64,000 nucleotides of DNA, taken from NCBI RefSeq assembly GCF_014212125.1, contig NZ_JACJVP010000042.1:1-64000 (forward strand), written 5' to 3'. Numbering within the stretch: position 1 is the first letter of the stretch; the number at the start of each line of letters is the position of its first letter. Shown here in pieces: positions 1 to 9,373 of the stretch. The notes beneath the pieces are model-generated. The model had not been told where the DNA came from and did no database searches. It worked only from the letters and a program-made list of their open reading frames with translations. Source of the stretch: Cohnella nanjingensis. GTDB taxonomy: Bacteria; Bacillota; Bacilli; Paenibacillales; Paenibacillaceae. A program made the translations under genes and the position numbers.

Positions 1-288
1 CGGACTTTTTCAGTGGCCCCCTCGGAGGCGGGCTGGCCTTGCATCTATGTCAAACATGAAAGGGGAGTGAGTTCATTATGCCGGCGCAACCTTAAGGGAA
101 GCTTAGCGGTACGTGATAGGGAGATAAAGAAAATGTGACGAACCTCGGAACGGCCGGCGGCGGGCGGAACAAGATAGCAGGATTCCTGGACTAAAATAGC
201 AGTCCGCTTACTTCATCCGCAAGGAGAATGCCCTTAAGATAAGAGCAAGAGCAACGAAATCCAACCACTGCCGGAAGGGGAACGGAAC
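1..288. other. Left-edge stretch, no gene called
   Basis: The first 288 bases hold no gene that can be supported. One frame is open from base 1 to about 135, but its translation resembles no family I know, so it may be chance or the tail of a gene cut by the window edge. A ribosome-binding site (GGAAGGGGAA, about 275-284) belongs to the dioxygenase that begins at 289. Confidence 0.5.
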
Positions 289-1098
289 ATGACAACCGCA
301 AACCGGAAAATAACGGAAGAGCAAAAGCGGCATTTCGATACCGAGGGGTATCTGATCGTCAAAGGCTTGTTCAACGAGGAGGATCTGGCAGCCATCGACC
401 GCGCTTTCGAGGAGATCGGCAACCGGATCGTGCCCGGCCACTTCGAACCGGATCTGAATGCGGGCCTGTCGGATCCGTTAAAGCGATACCCCCGCGTCAT
501 GCACCCGCATCGCTTCGACGAGACGGCCAAGCGGTACATGCTGCACCGGCCGGTTCTGGAGGTGCTGACGGATCTGTACGGCGAACCCCCGTTGGCGGCC
601 CAGAGCATGTTCTATTTCAAGCCGCCGGGCTCGCGCGGACAGGCGCTGCACCAGGACAACTTCTATCTGAAGGTGGAGCCGGGCAACTGCATCGCCGCAT
701 GGACGGCGATCGACGCGGCGGACGAAGACAACGGCGGGTTGCTGGTCGTCCCCAAGACGAGCGGCTATGACATCGCCTGCCCGGAGCTCGCGGACGCGAA
801 CGAATCGTTTACGACGCATTACGTGAAGCCGCCGAAGGACAAGAACATCGTCCCCGCCGCGATGGACCGGGGCGACGTGCTGTTTTTCAACGGCAACCTC
901 ATCCACGGCTCCTACCGCAACAAGACCAAAGACCGCTTTCGCCGGGCGTTCATTTGCCATTATGCGAACGAGTCGGCGACGCATATCTCCCAGTACTACA
1001 AGCCGCTCTACCGGGAAGACGGCACGGAGGTGGATCTCGCGGACAATCCGGACGGCGGCCCTTGCGGCATGGAATTTCCGTTGAACTATCCGCATTGA
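289..1098 (+). CDS. Phytanoyl-CoA dioxygenase (PhyH) family protein
   Basis: A 269-residue protein that reads as a non-haem Fe(II)/2-oxoglutarate oxygenase of the PhyH family. Visible signature: the metal-binding H-x-D in 'LHQDNFYL' (H121, D123), the distal metal His in 'LIHGSYR' (H206), and the Arg cluster 'KDRFRRAF' about ten residues later, where the 2-oxoglutarate-binding Arg is expected. Length fits the bacterial family (about 250-300). The ATG at 289 has a GGAAGGGG Shine-Dalgarno just upstream. It is a single-gene unit ended by a strong terminator. The substrate cannot be told from sequence. Bacterial PhyH proteins hydroxylate many small molecules, and the nearby beta-mannosidase gives no firm link. 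Confidence 0.85.
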   Translation: MTTANRKITEEQKRHFDTEGYLIVKGLFNEEDLAAIDRAFEEIGNRIVPGHFEPDLNAGLSDPLKRYPRVMHPHRFDETAKRYMLHRPVLEVLTDLYGEPPLAAQSMFYFKPPGSRGQALHQDNFYLKVEPGNCIAAWTAIDAADEDNGGLLVVPKTSGYDIACPELADANESFTTHYVKPPKDKNIVPAAMDRGDVLFFNGNLIHGSYRNKTKDRFRRAFICHYANESATHISQYYKPLYREDGTEVDLADNPDGGPCGMEFPLNYPH

Positions 1099-1147
1099 CG
1101 GCGTTCGAACCGCCTTTGTCGCTTCAACGTTTCCTTGATTCCTTGCG

Positions 1148-1176
1148 AAAACCGCCGGTGGCGGTTTTTTCTTTAT
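1148..1176 (+). terminator. Rho-independent terminator after the PhyH gene
   Basis: AAAACCGCC (1148-1156) pairs with GGCGGTTTT (1160-1168) across a 3-nt loop, followed by a T-rich run. Confidence 0.9.
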
Positions 1177-1379
1177 TTTGGGCGATGATAGGGATAGCGG
1201 GGGCGGATGCGACTGCCTAACGAAGTGCTAACAATTCATATGTAAACTGAAATCGCATCAACAAAATCAAACGAAATCGATAAAATACCTAACACAAATG
1301 CGGCCGAATCGGTTACAATGGTGCTTGACGCAAGGCTAAAACAAATTCCGTCAAGGAATATAGAGTAGGTGCTTAGAGG

Positions 1380-3821
1380 ATGCAAAGCCTGTTGTTGAAT
1401 GGCGTATGGGACCTCGCCAACGGCCGCACGGGGGATCGATACGAAGCCAACGTGCCCGGATTCGTCCAGAAGGACCTGATGGCGCAAGGCGTCCTGCCGA
1501 ACGAATACGACACGTTGTTCGAACCGAAGATCGAGTGGGTCGAATACGACGAGTGGACCTACAGCCGCACCTTCGCGCTGGATGCGTCCATGCTCGCGCG
1601 CGAGGCGATCGAGCTGGTCGTGTCGGGCGTGGACACTTACGCGGAGATCTCGGTGAACGGCGTCGTCGTCGGCCATACGGAGAACATGTTCATCGGCTAT
1701 CGCTTCGATATCAAGGGCGCGGCCAAAGCGCAGAACGTGCTGGTCGTGCGCATCGCTTCCCCGACGGAGACGATGAAGAAGAAGGAAAAGGCGTTCGGCG
1801 CGCAGCTGAACCTGTGGAACGGCATCTCGCCGCGGCTGTTCGGCCGCAAGGCGCAATACGGCTACGGCTGGGACTGGGGCGCGCGCGTGGCGACGGTCGG
1901 CATCCACAAGCCGATCCGGGTTGAAGCCTTCGACGTCTGCCGGTGCGGACGACTGGGCTACAGCATCACGCATTTGTCCGACCGCAAGGCGATCGTCAAC
2001 GCTGCGCTGAGCGTGGAGAACGCGACCGGCGCGGCTGTCGCGGCGGCCTTGACCTACCGACTCTACGACGGCGACCGCGTCGCGGCGGAGCGGAGCGAGC
2101 AGGCGGCGCTGATGCCGGGCGAAGGCAAGTACGAGGCGTCGCTCGAGATCGCGGAGCCGAAGCGTTGGTACCCGGCGGGGCACGGCGAGCAGCCGCTGTA
2201 CCGGCTGGAAGTGACGGTCGATGCGGCAGGGGCGCAGCCGATCGCGGCTTCGTGCACCGTCGGCCTTCGCGAGATCAAGATCGTCATGCCTTATGACGAG
2301 CAGGGCCGCAAGTTCATCATCGAGGTGAACGGCGTGCCGGTGCTGTGCAAAGGCATCAATTGGATTCCGCTGAAGCTGTTCCCGAATCTCGATACGGCCG
2401 AAGCGTACGATACGGAGATCGAGAGCATCGTCGCCGCCAACATGAACATGATCCGGGTCTGGGGCGGCGGCACGTACGAGAACCACGACTTCTTCGAGGC
2501 CTGCGACCGCCTCGGCGTCATGGTGTGGCAGGACTTCATGTTCGCCTGCGGCGACTATCCGGACGACGACGCGTTCAGCGCGCTCGTGCGGCAGGAAGCC
2601 GACTACGTGATCGCGGAATTCGGCGCCCATCCGAGCATCGTGCTCTGGTGCGGCAACAACGAGAATCAGGTGTTCGTCGAGCGCAGCCGCGCGCACCGCA
2701 AGCACGGTTACGGCGAGAAACTGTATTTCGAGGTGCTCGCGGACGCCTGCGCCGTCGATACGCTGCGGCCGTACTGGCCTTCGAGCCCGTATTCGCTGAC
2801 GTTCGATCACACCAAGCTGGAGGGCAACTACGGCGACCTGCATTCTTGGTACGTCTGGGGCCAAGTGCATCCTTACGAGGAGTACCGCGAGGTGAACGGC
2901 CGGTTCCTGTCCGAGTTCGGGATGCAGTCCTACCCGTCGAACTACGTGCTGAACCAAGTCGATCCGGACGCGGATCTGCGCGATCCGAAGTTCGACGCCA
3001 TGCAGAAGGCGCCGAACGGCATTCAGCGGTTGTTCTATTACACGGTAGGGGATTACCGGTTGCCGGCGGCGAAGGAGGACTTCGTCTACGCCAACTAGCT
3101 GATGCAGGCGAACGCGCTGCGCTTCGGCGTCGAGCACTGGGTATCCCGGATGCCGGACACGTCCGGCGCGCTCATCTGGCAGTGGAGCGACCTGTGGCCG
3201 TCGATCAGTTGGGCGCTCGTCGACTACGGCAAGGTGCACAAGCCTTCTTACTTCTATATGAAGCGAAGCTTCCAGTCGCCGAACGCCTACGCCAAGATCA
3301 CGCCTGGCGTTACCGAGGCCGAGCTGTACCTCATCCATGACCGCGGCGACTTCGAAGGCAAGATCGAGGTGGCGTTCTACGACCTCGCGACGGACCGCGT
3401 CGTGAAGTCGGAGACGCGCGAAGTTCGCGGGCAAGGCTGCCGCTCGACGCCTGCCGGAACCTTCTCTTCGGAGGGATTCGACCCGGCGGCGACGATCGTG
3501 TACGTGAACCTGTTGATAGGGGACGAGCTCGTCGCCAGCAATACCTACTTGCTCGGCAAGCCGCACCAGCTCCGGTTGAAGCCGGCAACGGTCAGCGTGA
3601 CGCAGGAGACGCTCGCGAACGGGGATACCCGGTTCACGCTGACGGCCGATACGTTCGCGAAGGACGCGGGTCTTGCGGATCTGCCTGGCGCGCTGTCGGA
3701 CAATTACTTCGATCTTCGCGCGGGCGAGTCGAAGACGATCGTGCTGAAGGGCGCGCTGCCGGAAGGCGCCGCCGTGAAGCCGGTATGCTGGAATCAAGTG
3801 AAGACGATCGGCTACGTCTAA
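1380..3821 (+). pseudogene. Beta-mannosidase (GH2), split by an in-frame amber codon
   Basis: Read as one frame this encodes an approximately 813-codon glycoside hydrolase family 2 beta-mannosidase: N-terminal jelly-roll ('LNGVWDLANG', 'VPGFVQKDLMAQG'), beta-sandwich region, TIM barrel and C-terminal sandwich. The acid/base Glu lies in 'WCGNNENQ' (E428) and the nucleophile Glu in 'LSEFGMQSY' (E512). Codon 573 is TAG (3096-3098), and the same frame continues without shift from 3099 to 3821 with a clear family C-terminus ('ALRFGVEHW'). The family usually has Gln at this place (S/N-Q-L-x-Q-A), so a single CAG-to-TAG change explains the break. A stop at TAG 1374-1376 limits the start to the ATG at 1380, whose ribosome site is poor. 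Truncated at 572 residues the barrel lacks its last strands, so activity is doubtful unless the stop is a base-call error. Confidence 0.85.
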
Positions 3822-3834
3822 ACGAATACGCGGC

Positions 3835-3882
3835 AAAAAAACCAGGAATTCCGCCTGCACGGCGGAGCTTCCTGGTTTTTTG
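3835..3882. terminator. Bidirectional terminator between convergent genes
   Basis: An A-run and CCAGGAA..CCGCC pair with GGCGG..TTCCTGG and a T-run. It can serve both the beta-mannosidase remnant (+) and the lipoprotein gene (-). Confidence 0.85.
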
Positions 3883-3905
3883 CGTGACGGAGGCAGAATC
3901 GCGAA

Positions 3906-4403
3906 TCAGCTGTCGATCTCGTAGATCAGCGTATCGAACAGCTTATCGTCGGCATAGAGATTGATCGCCCATTCGCCCGCAGTCGGGATTCGGACCGTCG
4001 AGGGGAGATGGGCATCCGCGCCGTTGTGGGGTCCGCCGAGCTTGATCGTCCAGTCATCCGTCGACACGAGAATGGGATGAACCGTTCTCGAGGCCTTGTG
4101 GAAACCTGCGACGGTCAGCTCCGTTCCTTGCCCTGCGCCCCACAGATGCCACATCCACTTTTGGCCGTCCAGACTGGGCCTATCCGCGCCGATGACGGCC
4201 GAACGGTTCTCGTTGCCGATGAGGTTGCTGTCGCCCAGCCGAACCGCTTTTTTCTCCCAATCGATCGTCTCGAAGTCCTGTTCGTGGACGAAGCTCGGGA
4301 TGCCTTCGGGCAAGAGGATGGCTTTCTTGTCTTTGGCGAGGCAAGACGTCGTGAGCACGGAAATGCAAAATAAAAGTAGAAGGGCCGCCATTCGACTTCT
4401 CAT
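3906..4403 (-). CDS. Small lipoprotein, DUF4871-like
   Basis: A 165-residue secreted protein. The N-terminus is a lipoprotein signal (basic MRSR, hydrophobic LLLLFCISV, lipobox L-T-T-S-C with Cys21), so it should be anchored on the outer face of the membrane. The mature part contains 'DGQKWMWHLWG' and a C-terminal beta-rich half ('GEWAINLYADDKLFDTL'), which recalls the DUF4871 family of Bacillus/Paenibacillus lipoproteins (recognition from memory, not a search). Its biochemical role is unknown. It lies 49 bp downstream of the IMP dehydrogenase gene on the same strand with no terminator between them, so it may be read from the same transcript. Confidence 0.7.
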   Translation of the reverse strand: MRSRMAALLLLFCISVLTTSCLAKDKKAILLPEGIPSFVHEQDFETIDWEKKAVRLGDSNLIGNENRSAVIGADRPSLDGQKWMWHLWGAGQGTELTVAGFHKASRTVHPILVSTDDWTIKLGGPHNGADAHLPSTVRIPTAGEWAINLYADDKLFDTLIYEIDS

Positions 4404-4452
4404 TCGATCACCTCAACGAGCGGATTGGGGGGCGCTGCTTCGCGTGCGGCGT

Positions 4453-5952
4453 TCATTCGCCGGACAAGCCGGTGTCCTTGATCATGACGTCATGCGCGCC
4501 GCCTTCGACGAGGCTCGTGGCCGAGACGAGCGTGATGCGCGCTTTGCGCTGCAGCTCCTCGATGCTCGTGGCGCCGCAGTTGCACATCGTCGATTTGATC
4601 TTGCCGAGCGTCTTGTCCAGGTTCTCCTGCAGGCTGCCTGCGTAGGGAACGTAGGAGTCGACGCCCTCCTCGAACAGCAGGTTCTCCTTGCCGCCGCTGT
4701 CGTACCGCTGCCAGTTGCGCGCCCGGTTCGAGCCTTCGCCCCAGAACTCCTTGACGAAGTTGTTGCCGACCTTCAGCTTGCGCGTCGGGCTCTCGTCGAA
4801 GCGGGCGAAGTAGCGGCCCATCATGACGAAGTCGGCCCCCATCGCGAGCGCGAGGGTGATGTGGTAGTCGTGCACGATCCCGCCGTCCGAGCAGATCGGA
4901 ACGTAGACGCCGGTCTCTTCGAAGTAAGCGTCCCGCGCTTCGGCCACCTCGATCAGCGCCGACGCCTGGCCGCGGCCGATCCCCTTCTGCTCGCGCGTGA
5001 TGCAGATGGAGCCGCCGCCGATGCCGACCTTCACGAAGTCCGCGCCCGCTTCCACGAGGTAGAGGAAGCCCTCCCGGTCGACGACGTTGCCCGCGCCGAT
5101 CGGAATGTCGAAGTTCGCTTTGACGAAGGCGATCGTATCGCGCTGCCACTCGCTGTAGCCGTCCGACGCGTCGATCACGAGGATGTCAGCCCCGGCTTCG
5201 ACGAGCGCCGGCACCCGTTCCGCGTAGTCGCGGCTGTTGATGCCCGCGCCTGCGATGTAGCTCTTGTTCGCGTCCAGCAGCTGGAGCGGATACTCCTTGT
5301 GGCCGTCGTAGTCTTTGCGGAAGACCAGGTGCTCGAGATGCTGGTTGTCGTCGACGATGGGCAGACAGTTCAGCTTGCGCTCCCAGATCAGATCGTTGGC
5401 CTCGGGCAGCGTCATGCCGGAACGGCCGCAGACGAGCGAGGCGAACGGCGTCATGAAGCTGTGGATCGGTTTGTCCGGCGCGTCGCGGCTCTCGCGGTAG
5501 TCGCGGCTCGTGACGATGCCGAGCAGCTCGCCGTTCGGCGTGCCGTCGTCCGTGATGGCGACGGTGGAGTGGCCGGTCTGGCGCTTCAGCGCCTGGACGT
5601 CCGCGAGCGTGTGGTCCGGCGTCAGATTAGAGCGGCTGACGACGAAGCCGGCTTTGAACGATTTGACCTTGCGGACCATGTCGGCTTGGTCTTCGATCGA
5701 TTGGGAACCGAAGATGAAGGAGACGCCGCCGCTGCGCGCGAGGGCGACGGCCATGTTGTGATCGGAGACGGCCTGCATGACCGCGGAGGAGAAGGGGATG
5801 TGGAGGGAGAGCTTCGGCGTCTCGCCGCGCTTGTACTTGGCGATCGGGGTCGCGAGGTTCACTCGGTCGGGCGTGTGTTCGCGTTCCGTCAAGTTCGGGA
5901 TGAGCAGGAATTCGCTGAACGTCCGCGAGGGCTCCGTGTAATACTTGGCCAA
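4453..5952 (-). CDS. IMP dehydrogenase, Tritrichomonas-type
   Basis: A 499-residue enzyme that oxidises IMP to XMP with NAD+, the committed step to guanine nucleotides. It has a (beta/alpha)8 barrel with a CBS-pair insert (about residues 105-225). The catalytic loop '[18 protein letters not shown]' carries Cys317, and the mobile flap 'NWQRYD' carries Arg416-Tyr417, the position of the flap base. The start is TTG at 5952: GGGAGG lies 8 nt upstream and the resulting N-terminus '[12 protein letters not shown]' matches the start of the T. foetus enzyme as I remember it (C319/R418 there, the same two-residue offset). An upstream start at 6078 would add an unrelated tail of 42 residues. Such forms occur in some bacteria beside a normal guaB. 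Whether this is the only IMPDH of the strain cannot be seen here. Confidence 0.9.
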   Translation of the reverse strand: MAKYYTEPSRTFSEFLLIPNLTEREHTPDRVNLATPIAKYKRGETPKLSLHIPFSSAVMQAVSDHNMAVALARSGGVSFIFGSQSIEDQADMVRKVKSFKAGFVVSRSNLTPDHTLADVQALKRQTGHSTVAITDDGTPNGELLGIVTSRDYRESRDAPDKPIHSFMTPFASLVCGRSGMTLPEANDLIWERKLNCLPIVDDNQHLEHLVFRKDYDGHKEYPLQLLDANKSYIAGAGINSRDYAERVPALVEAGADILVIDASDGYSEWQRDTIAFVKANFDIPIGAGNVVDREGFLYLVEAGADFVKVGIGGGSICITREQKGIGRGQASALIEVAEARDAYFEETGVYVPICSDGGIVHDYHITLALAMGADFVMMGRYFARFDESPTRKLKVGNNFVKEFWGEGSNRARNWQRYDSGGKENLLFEEGVDSYVPYAGSLQENLDKTLGKIKSTMCNCGATSIEELQRKARITLVSATSLVEGGAHDVMIKDTGLSGE

Positions 5953-6368
5953 TGGTATCGTCCTCCCTGGAATAGGTATTCGTCGCAAGGTAAATTTTTT
6001 CAATAGTATCATTTGGGACCCGGGTTGGCAACGAATATTTTTGCAGAGAGGAGAGACGCCGCGAAGCGGTTGGGCCAAAGGAGGAAGCTCTCGTGGTAAA
6101 TCTTTCTTGAACGTTGGTTAAAGAAATGCTAAACTTCCCATCTAAGGAGGGATTGTCTTGGCCGGGCACAAGGAGTGCGATACGGCTGCGGTTCTTGTCA
6201 AAGTGATGGATTTCTTCTGGCTGCATGGTTATGATGGCACTTTTTGATATTCGATAGAAAGACCGTCCTTTTTTTTTGCTGAATATTTTAATTATCATTC
6301 AAAAAAGGTGCTTGGGTTATCCGTATGAGCGTTCAAAGGATCAAAATGGCGTAGAGGAGAGATGGGTC
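5953..6368. other. Intergenic stretch with a possible LytTR-domain scrap
   Basis: No intact gene between the IMP dehydrogenase and SDR starts. On the minus strand about 6280-6190 a short open stretch reads 'GRSFYRISKSAIITMQPEEI', which recalls the end of a LytTR DNA-binding domain ('FYRxxKSxIVNLxxI'), but no receiver domain or ribosome site goes with it. It may be a gene remnant or chance. This stretch is visibly more AT-rich than its neighbours. Confidence 0.3.
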
Positions 6369-7196
6369 ATGACAAAGACATTCGTGATTACAGGCGGCAC
6401 GGATGGAATTGGTGCAGCTGTCGCGCGCGCGCTATTTTCAAGGGGAGACCATGTCGTCGTGATCGGAACGGATCCGAAGAAGGGGGATCGGCTCATTCGA
6501 GAGTCCGCCAACGCGTCAGGAAGCGTGGCTTTCGTCCAGGCAGACCTCAGTCTGATGTCGAGTACCGAGCGTACTGTCCGTGACGTGATCAAGGCTTATC
6601 CCCGAATTGATGGCCTTGTCCTGTGCGCGCGTTACTTCCGCACGCATCGGTCGGTCACCTCCGAAGGATTCGAAGACAACTTTGCGCTCTTCTACCTGAG
6701 TCGTGTTCTGTTTAGCTACGGGCTGCTCGGCGCTCTCGAGAGATCGGATAGCCCCGTCATCGTCAACGTGGCCGGGCCAGGCCACGATACGCCGATCGAT
6801 TGGGAAGATCTGCAGAGTGCCAAGCAATACGATGGCGTGAATGCGATGTTCGTAACCGGACGGTTCAACGATCTGCTCGGGGTCACCTTCGCTGAGCGAC
6901 ATGCCGAGAGCCCGGTTAGGTATGTGCTGTTCCATCCGGGAACGACATCGACGAGCTTCGCCGGTGAGTTCGATGCTCCGACGGCGGCGTATATTGAACT
7001 GCAGAAGGCGCGTGCGAAACCTGCCGCCGATGTCGCACCTCCGATTATCCGGCTTCTTGACGAACCGCCCAAGGAACCGCTCAGCGCGTTCAATATGTAC
7101 ACGGAATTGAGTGTTCGAAACCATCTGTTCTCACCCCAGTCGGCGGCTCGTCTCGCGGAAATGACGGCAGAGCTGCTGGAACTTGATGCGAAATAA
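6369..7196 (+). CDS. SDR-family oxidoreductase-like protein
   Basis: A 275-residue Rossmann-fold protein. The dinucleotide motif 'TGGTDGIGAAVA' sits at the N-terminus and 'FHPG' in the C-terminal half fits short-chain dehydrogenases. The usual catalytic set is altered: the Ser position reads 'VNVAGPG' and the Y-x-x-x-K region reads 'AMFVTGRFNDLL', so Phe and Arg stand where Tyr and Lys are expected. It may therefore bind NAD(P) without classic SDR chemistry. The start at ATG 6369 follows AGAGGAGAG (6352-6360). An upstream in-frame ATG at 6276 lacks a good site. No operon partner is seen. The substrate is unknown. Confidence 0.75.
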   Translation: MTKTFVITGGTDGIGAAVARALFSRGDHVVVIGTDPKKGDRLIRESANASGSVAFVQADLSLMSSTERTVRDVIKAYPRIDGLVLCARYFRTHRSVTSEGFEDNFALFYLSRVLFSYGLLGALERSDSPVIVNVAGPGHDTPIDWEDLQSAKQYDGVNAMFVTGRFNDLLGVTFAERHAESPVRYVLFHPGTTSTSFAGEFDAPTAAYIELQKARAKPAADVAPPIIRLLDEPPKEPLSAFNMYTELSVRNHLFSPQSAARLAEMTAELLELDAK

Positions 7197-7531
7197 CAAC
7201 CGATGCGCTTCCGCGTCACGAACCGAGCTGATTGCGATACGCGCATACTTTCAACAGATCAATATTTAAAAAGCTTGAGCGGCTAAAGGGAAACGGTGCT
7301 TCGATATAACAGCGGCAGTCCAGGACTACATTTTTTCGTCCACGACCGCCGCTGTACGCCGCCGATCTGCCGGAGTCTTCGGCATTGGGGCTTGCCATGC
7401 GCGGCATGCGAAGTTATTTTAGTAGAGAATGAGAATGTGCCTTTCCCCGTCCGCGCTCCTCCGCTCGGAGCCTGAGCATCCGCCAGGCGGAAGGCCGTCG
7501 AATGACCCTGCAAGGCTTGGAGGCATGGCCG
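7197..7531. other. Intergenic stretch, no feature recognised
   Basis: Spacer of about 335 bp between the SDR gene and the AraC regulator. I see no terminator with a clear T-run and no convincing coding frame. It must carry the promoter of the AraC/esterase pair, but no good -35/-10 pair stands out. Confidence 0.4.
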
Positions 7532-8392
7532 ATGATGAAAGCGCATTACCAACTGCCGGCCCCGACGTATGCCCGGTATGCTTGCTATCCCGAGTCGGTC
7601 GGCCGCTATAGCGGGGATCCCCGGCATGTCGCCGTGCGCGAAGAGGGCGTGTTCCCGTATTACAATCTCCATCTCGTATGCGGGGGCCAAGGGTATCTCG
7701 TTCGGGGCGGCGAGCGGATCGAACTGCAGGCGGGCGAAGGATTCCTGTACCCCAAGCATGTCCGACAGGAATACGGCTCGTCCGCGTCCGAGCCCTGGGA
7801 CATCCGCTGGGCGCACTTCGATATGCCCGTGCCGCTCGCCATGCTGGACGGAGCCGATCCGGGCGAGGTTTGGCTGCTGTCCTACGACGATCGGGAGCGG
7901 GTCGAGCGGCTGACGGACCGGATGTACGACTTGGGGACCGCGTTCGAGACGCGCAGCGAACCGGAGATGTCCGCGCTGCTGTACGCCTTGCTTGCCGAAG
8001 TGCTGCCCCGGTCGAAGCGGGATGCCGGAGCCGCGCTGCCCAGAGAGCAGCAGGCGGCGATTCGCGCCGTGGCCGATTCGGTCCGCGGCCGCTGCCAGCT
8101 GCCGTGGTCGCTGGACAGGATGGCCGCGCTGTCGGGGTATAGCGCTTATCATTTTCACCGGTTGTTCACCGAGGTGCTCGGACAGACCCCGAACCGCTAT
8201 CTGCAGGCGTGCCGGATCGTTCGGGCGAAAAGTCTGCTGGCCTCCACCCGGCTGCCGGTCAAGGCGGTCGCGGACGAATGCGGATTTGCGCAGGTCAGTT
8301 ATTTCATCCGGTCGTTCCGCAAAGCGGAGGGCTTGACGCCCGCCGACTATCGGAGGGTGTTCGGACAAACGCAATCGCACGAGTACGATTAA
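7532..8392 (+). CDS. AraC-family transcriptional regulator
   Basis: A 286-residue regulator with an N-terminal cupin-type sensing domain (about residues 20-150; 'GQGYLVRGGERIELQAGEGFLYP') and a C-terminal double helix-turn-helix (about 185-280; 'WSLDRMAALSGYSAYHFHRLF', 'VKAVADECGFAQVSYFIRSFRKAEGLTPADYR'). This layout is typical of sugar-responsive AraC activators. The start chosen is ATG 7532, eight bases after GGAGG (7519-7523). An ATG at 7502 has no ribosome site. It lies 26 bp upstream of an esterase on the same strand with no terminator, so it probably controls that gene. The inducer is unknown. Confidence 0.88.
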   Translation: MMKAHYQLPAPTYARYACYPESVGRYSGDPRHVAVREEGVFPYYNLHLVCGGQGYLVRGGERIELQAGEGFLYPKHVRQEYGSSASEPWDIRWAHFDMPVPLAMLDGADPGEVWLLSYDDRERVERLTDRMYDLGTAFETRSEPEMSALLYALLAEVLPRSKRDAGAALPREQQAAIRAVADSVRGRCQLPWSLDRMAALSGYSAYHFHRLFTEVLGQTPNRYLQACRIVRAKSLLASTRLPVKAVADECGFAQVSYFIRSFRKAEGLTPADYRRVFGQTQSHEYD

Positions 8393-8418
8393 TCGAAAAG
8401 AGAGGAAGGGGATATCAA

Positions 8419-9219
8419 ATGGAGAAAGAATGGTTGCTGTGGGAACAGGGGGCGCCCTACGCGACGGGAGAGACCGATGAGGATCGCCCGGCATTGACCC
8501 CTTATCTGCTGGACGGAACGAGCAACGCCGCGGTCATCGTCGCGCCAGGCGGGGGCTACGGCATGCGGGCCGGGCACGAGGGCGGGCCGATCGCCGAATG
8601 GCTGAACGGGATCGGCGTCTCCGCCTTCGTCCTGCGCTACCGGGTGGCTCCTTACCGTCACCCCAGCCCGCTGCTGGATCTTCAGCGGGCGATCCGCACC
8701 GTTCGGAGCCGGGCGGAGGAATTCGGCGTCGATCCGTCGCGGATCGGCATTCTCGGCTTCTCCGCGGGCGGCCATCTCGTCACGACGGCGGCCACCCGCT
8801 ACGATGCGGGCCGGCAAGACGCCGAGGATCCGATCGAGCGGGTATCCAGCCGCCCCGATCTCTTGATCGCCTGCTATCCGGTCGTGACGCTGCAGGACCC
8901 GCACACCCACGAAGGGTCGCGCCTCAACCTGCTCGGCCCCGAGCCGGACGCCGCGCTTACGGAGCTGCTCAGCAACGAGCTGCAGGTAACGGCCGACACG
9001 CCGCCCACATTCCTCTGGCATACGGCTGATGATGCGGGCGTGCCCGTGGAGAACAGCTTGTTGTTCGCGGCGGCGCTCAGCAAGCATCAGGTGCCGTTCG
9101 ACCTGCACGTCTACGCGCACGGCCGGCACGGTCTCGGCTTGGCCGAGGCGGACGCGCACGTGAACGGCTGGCCGGCGACTTGCGCTTCCTGGCTCCGGAT
9201 GGTCGGATTCGCGCCTTGA
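8419..9219 (+). CDS. Alpha/beta hydrolase, acetyl-esterase-like
   Basis: A 266-residue cytoplasmic alpha/beta hydrolase (no signal peptide). The oxyanion stretch 'VAPGGGYGMRAGHEG', the nucleophile elbow 'GFSAGGH' and a late His in 'YAHGRHGLG' form a standard esterase set. The acid lies in 'HTADDAGVP'. This pattern is that of xylan/acetyl-esterase-like enzymes that remove acetyl groups from imported sugars (family knowledge). The ATG at 8419 follows GAGGAAGGGG. It is probably co-transcribed with the AraC gene upstream and ends at a strong terminator. Confidence 0.85.
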   Translation: MEKEWLLWEQGAPYATGETDEDRPALTPYLLDGTSNAAVIVAPGGGYGMRAGHEGGPIAEWLNGIGVSAFVLRYRVAPYRHPSPLLDLQRAIRTVRSRAEEFGVDPSRIGILGFSAGGHLVTTAATRYDAGRQDAEDPIERVSSRPDLLIACYPVVTLQDPHTHEGSRLNLLGPEPDAALTELLSNELQVTADTPPTFLWHTADDAGVPVENSLLFAAALSKHQVPFDLHVYAHGRHGLGLAEADAHVNGWPATCASWLRMVGFAP

Positions 9220-9237
9220 CCGATCGATCCATACGAG

Positions 9238-9304
9238 CAAAAGGCCGCGTCCGCGGCGAAAGTCTCCAGAGCGAGCTTTCGTCCGCGGCGCGGCTTTTTT
9301 TGCG
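9238..9304 (+). terminator. Terminator after the esterase gene
   Basis: Long stem: the left arm GCCGCG..CCGCGG..GAAAG pairs with CTTTCG..CCGCGG..GCGGC, followed by a 7-T run. Confidence 0.88.
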
Positions 9305-9373
9305 TCAAGTTTCATCTATAAGTTTCACGCCTCGACGATCTTCCGATCCGTCGCATCCCCGTTTTATCGACGA

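Noticed and set aside
3096-3098. Pyrrolysine or programmed amber read-through in the beta-mannosidase
   Set aside because: TAG ends other ordinary genes here and the site fits a plain Gln codon change; no read-through element is visible.
1236-3860. Long minus-strand open frame (874 codons) opposite the beta-mannosidase
   Set aside because: Arg/Val/His-rich translation with no domain, antisense to a clear GH2 gene; a GC-bias shadow.
4096-6006. 636-codon plus-strand frame opposite IMP dehydrogenase
   Set aside because: No family resemblance; it mirrors the codon pattern of the real gene on the other strand.
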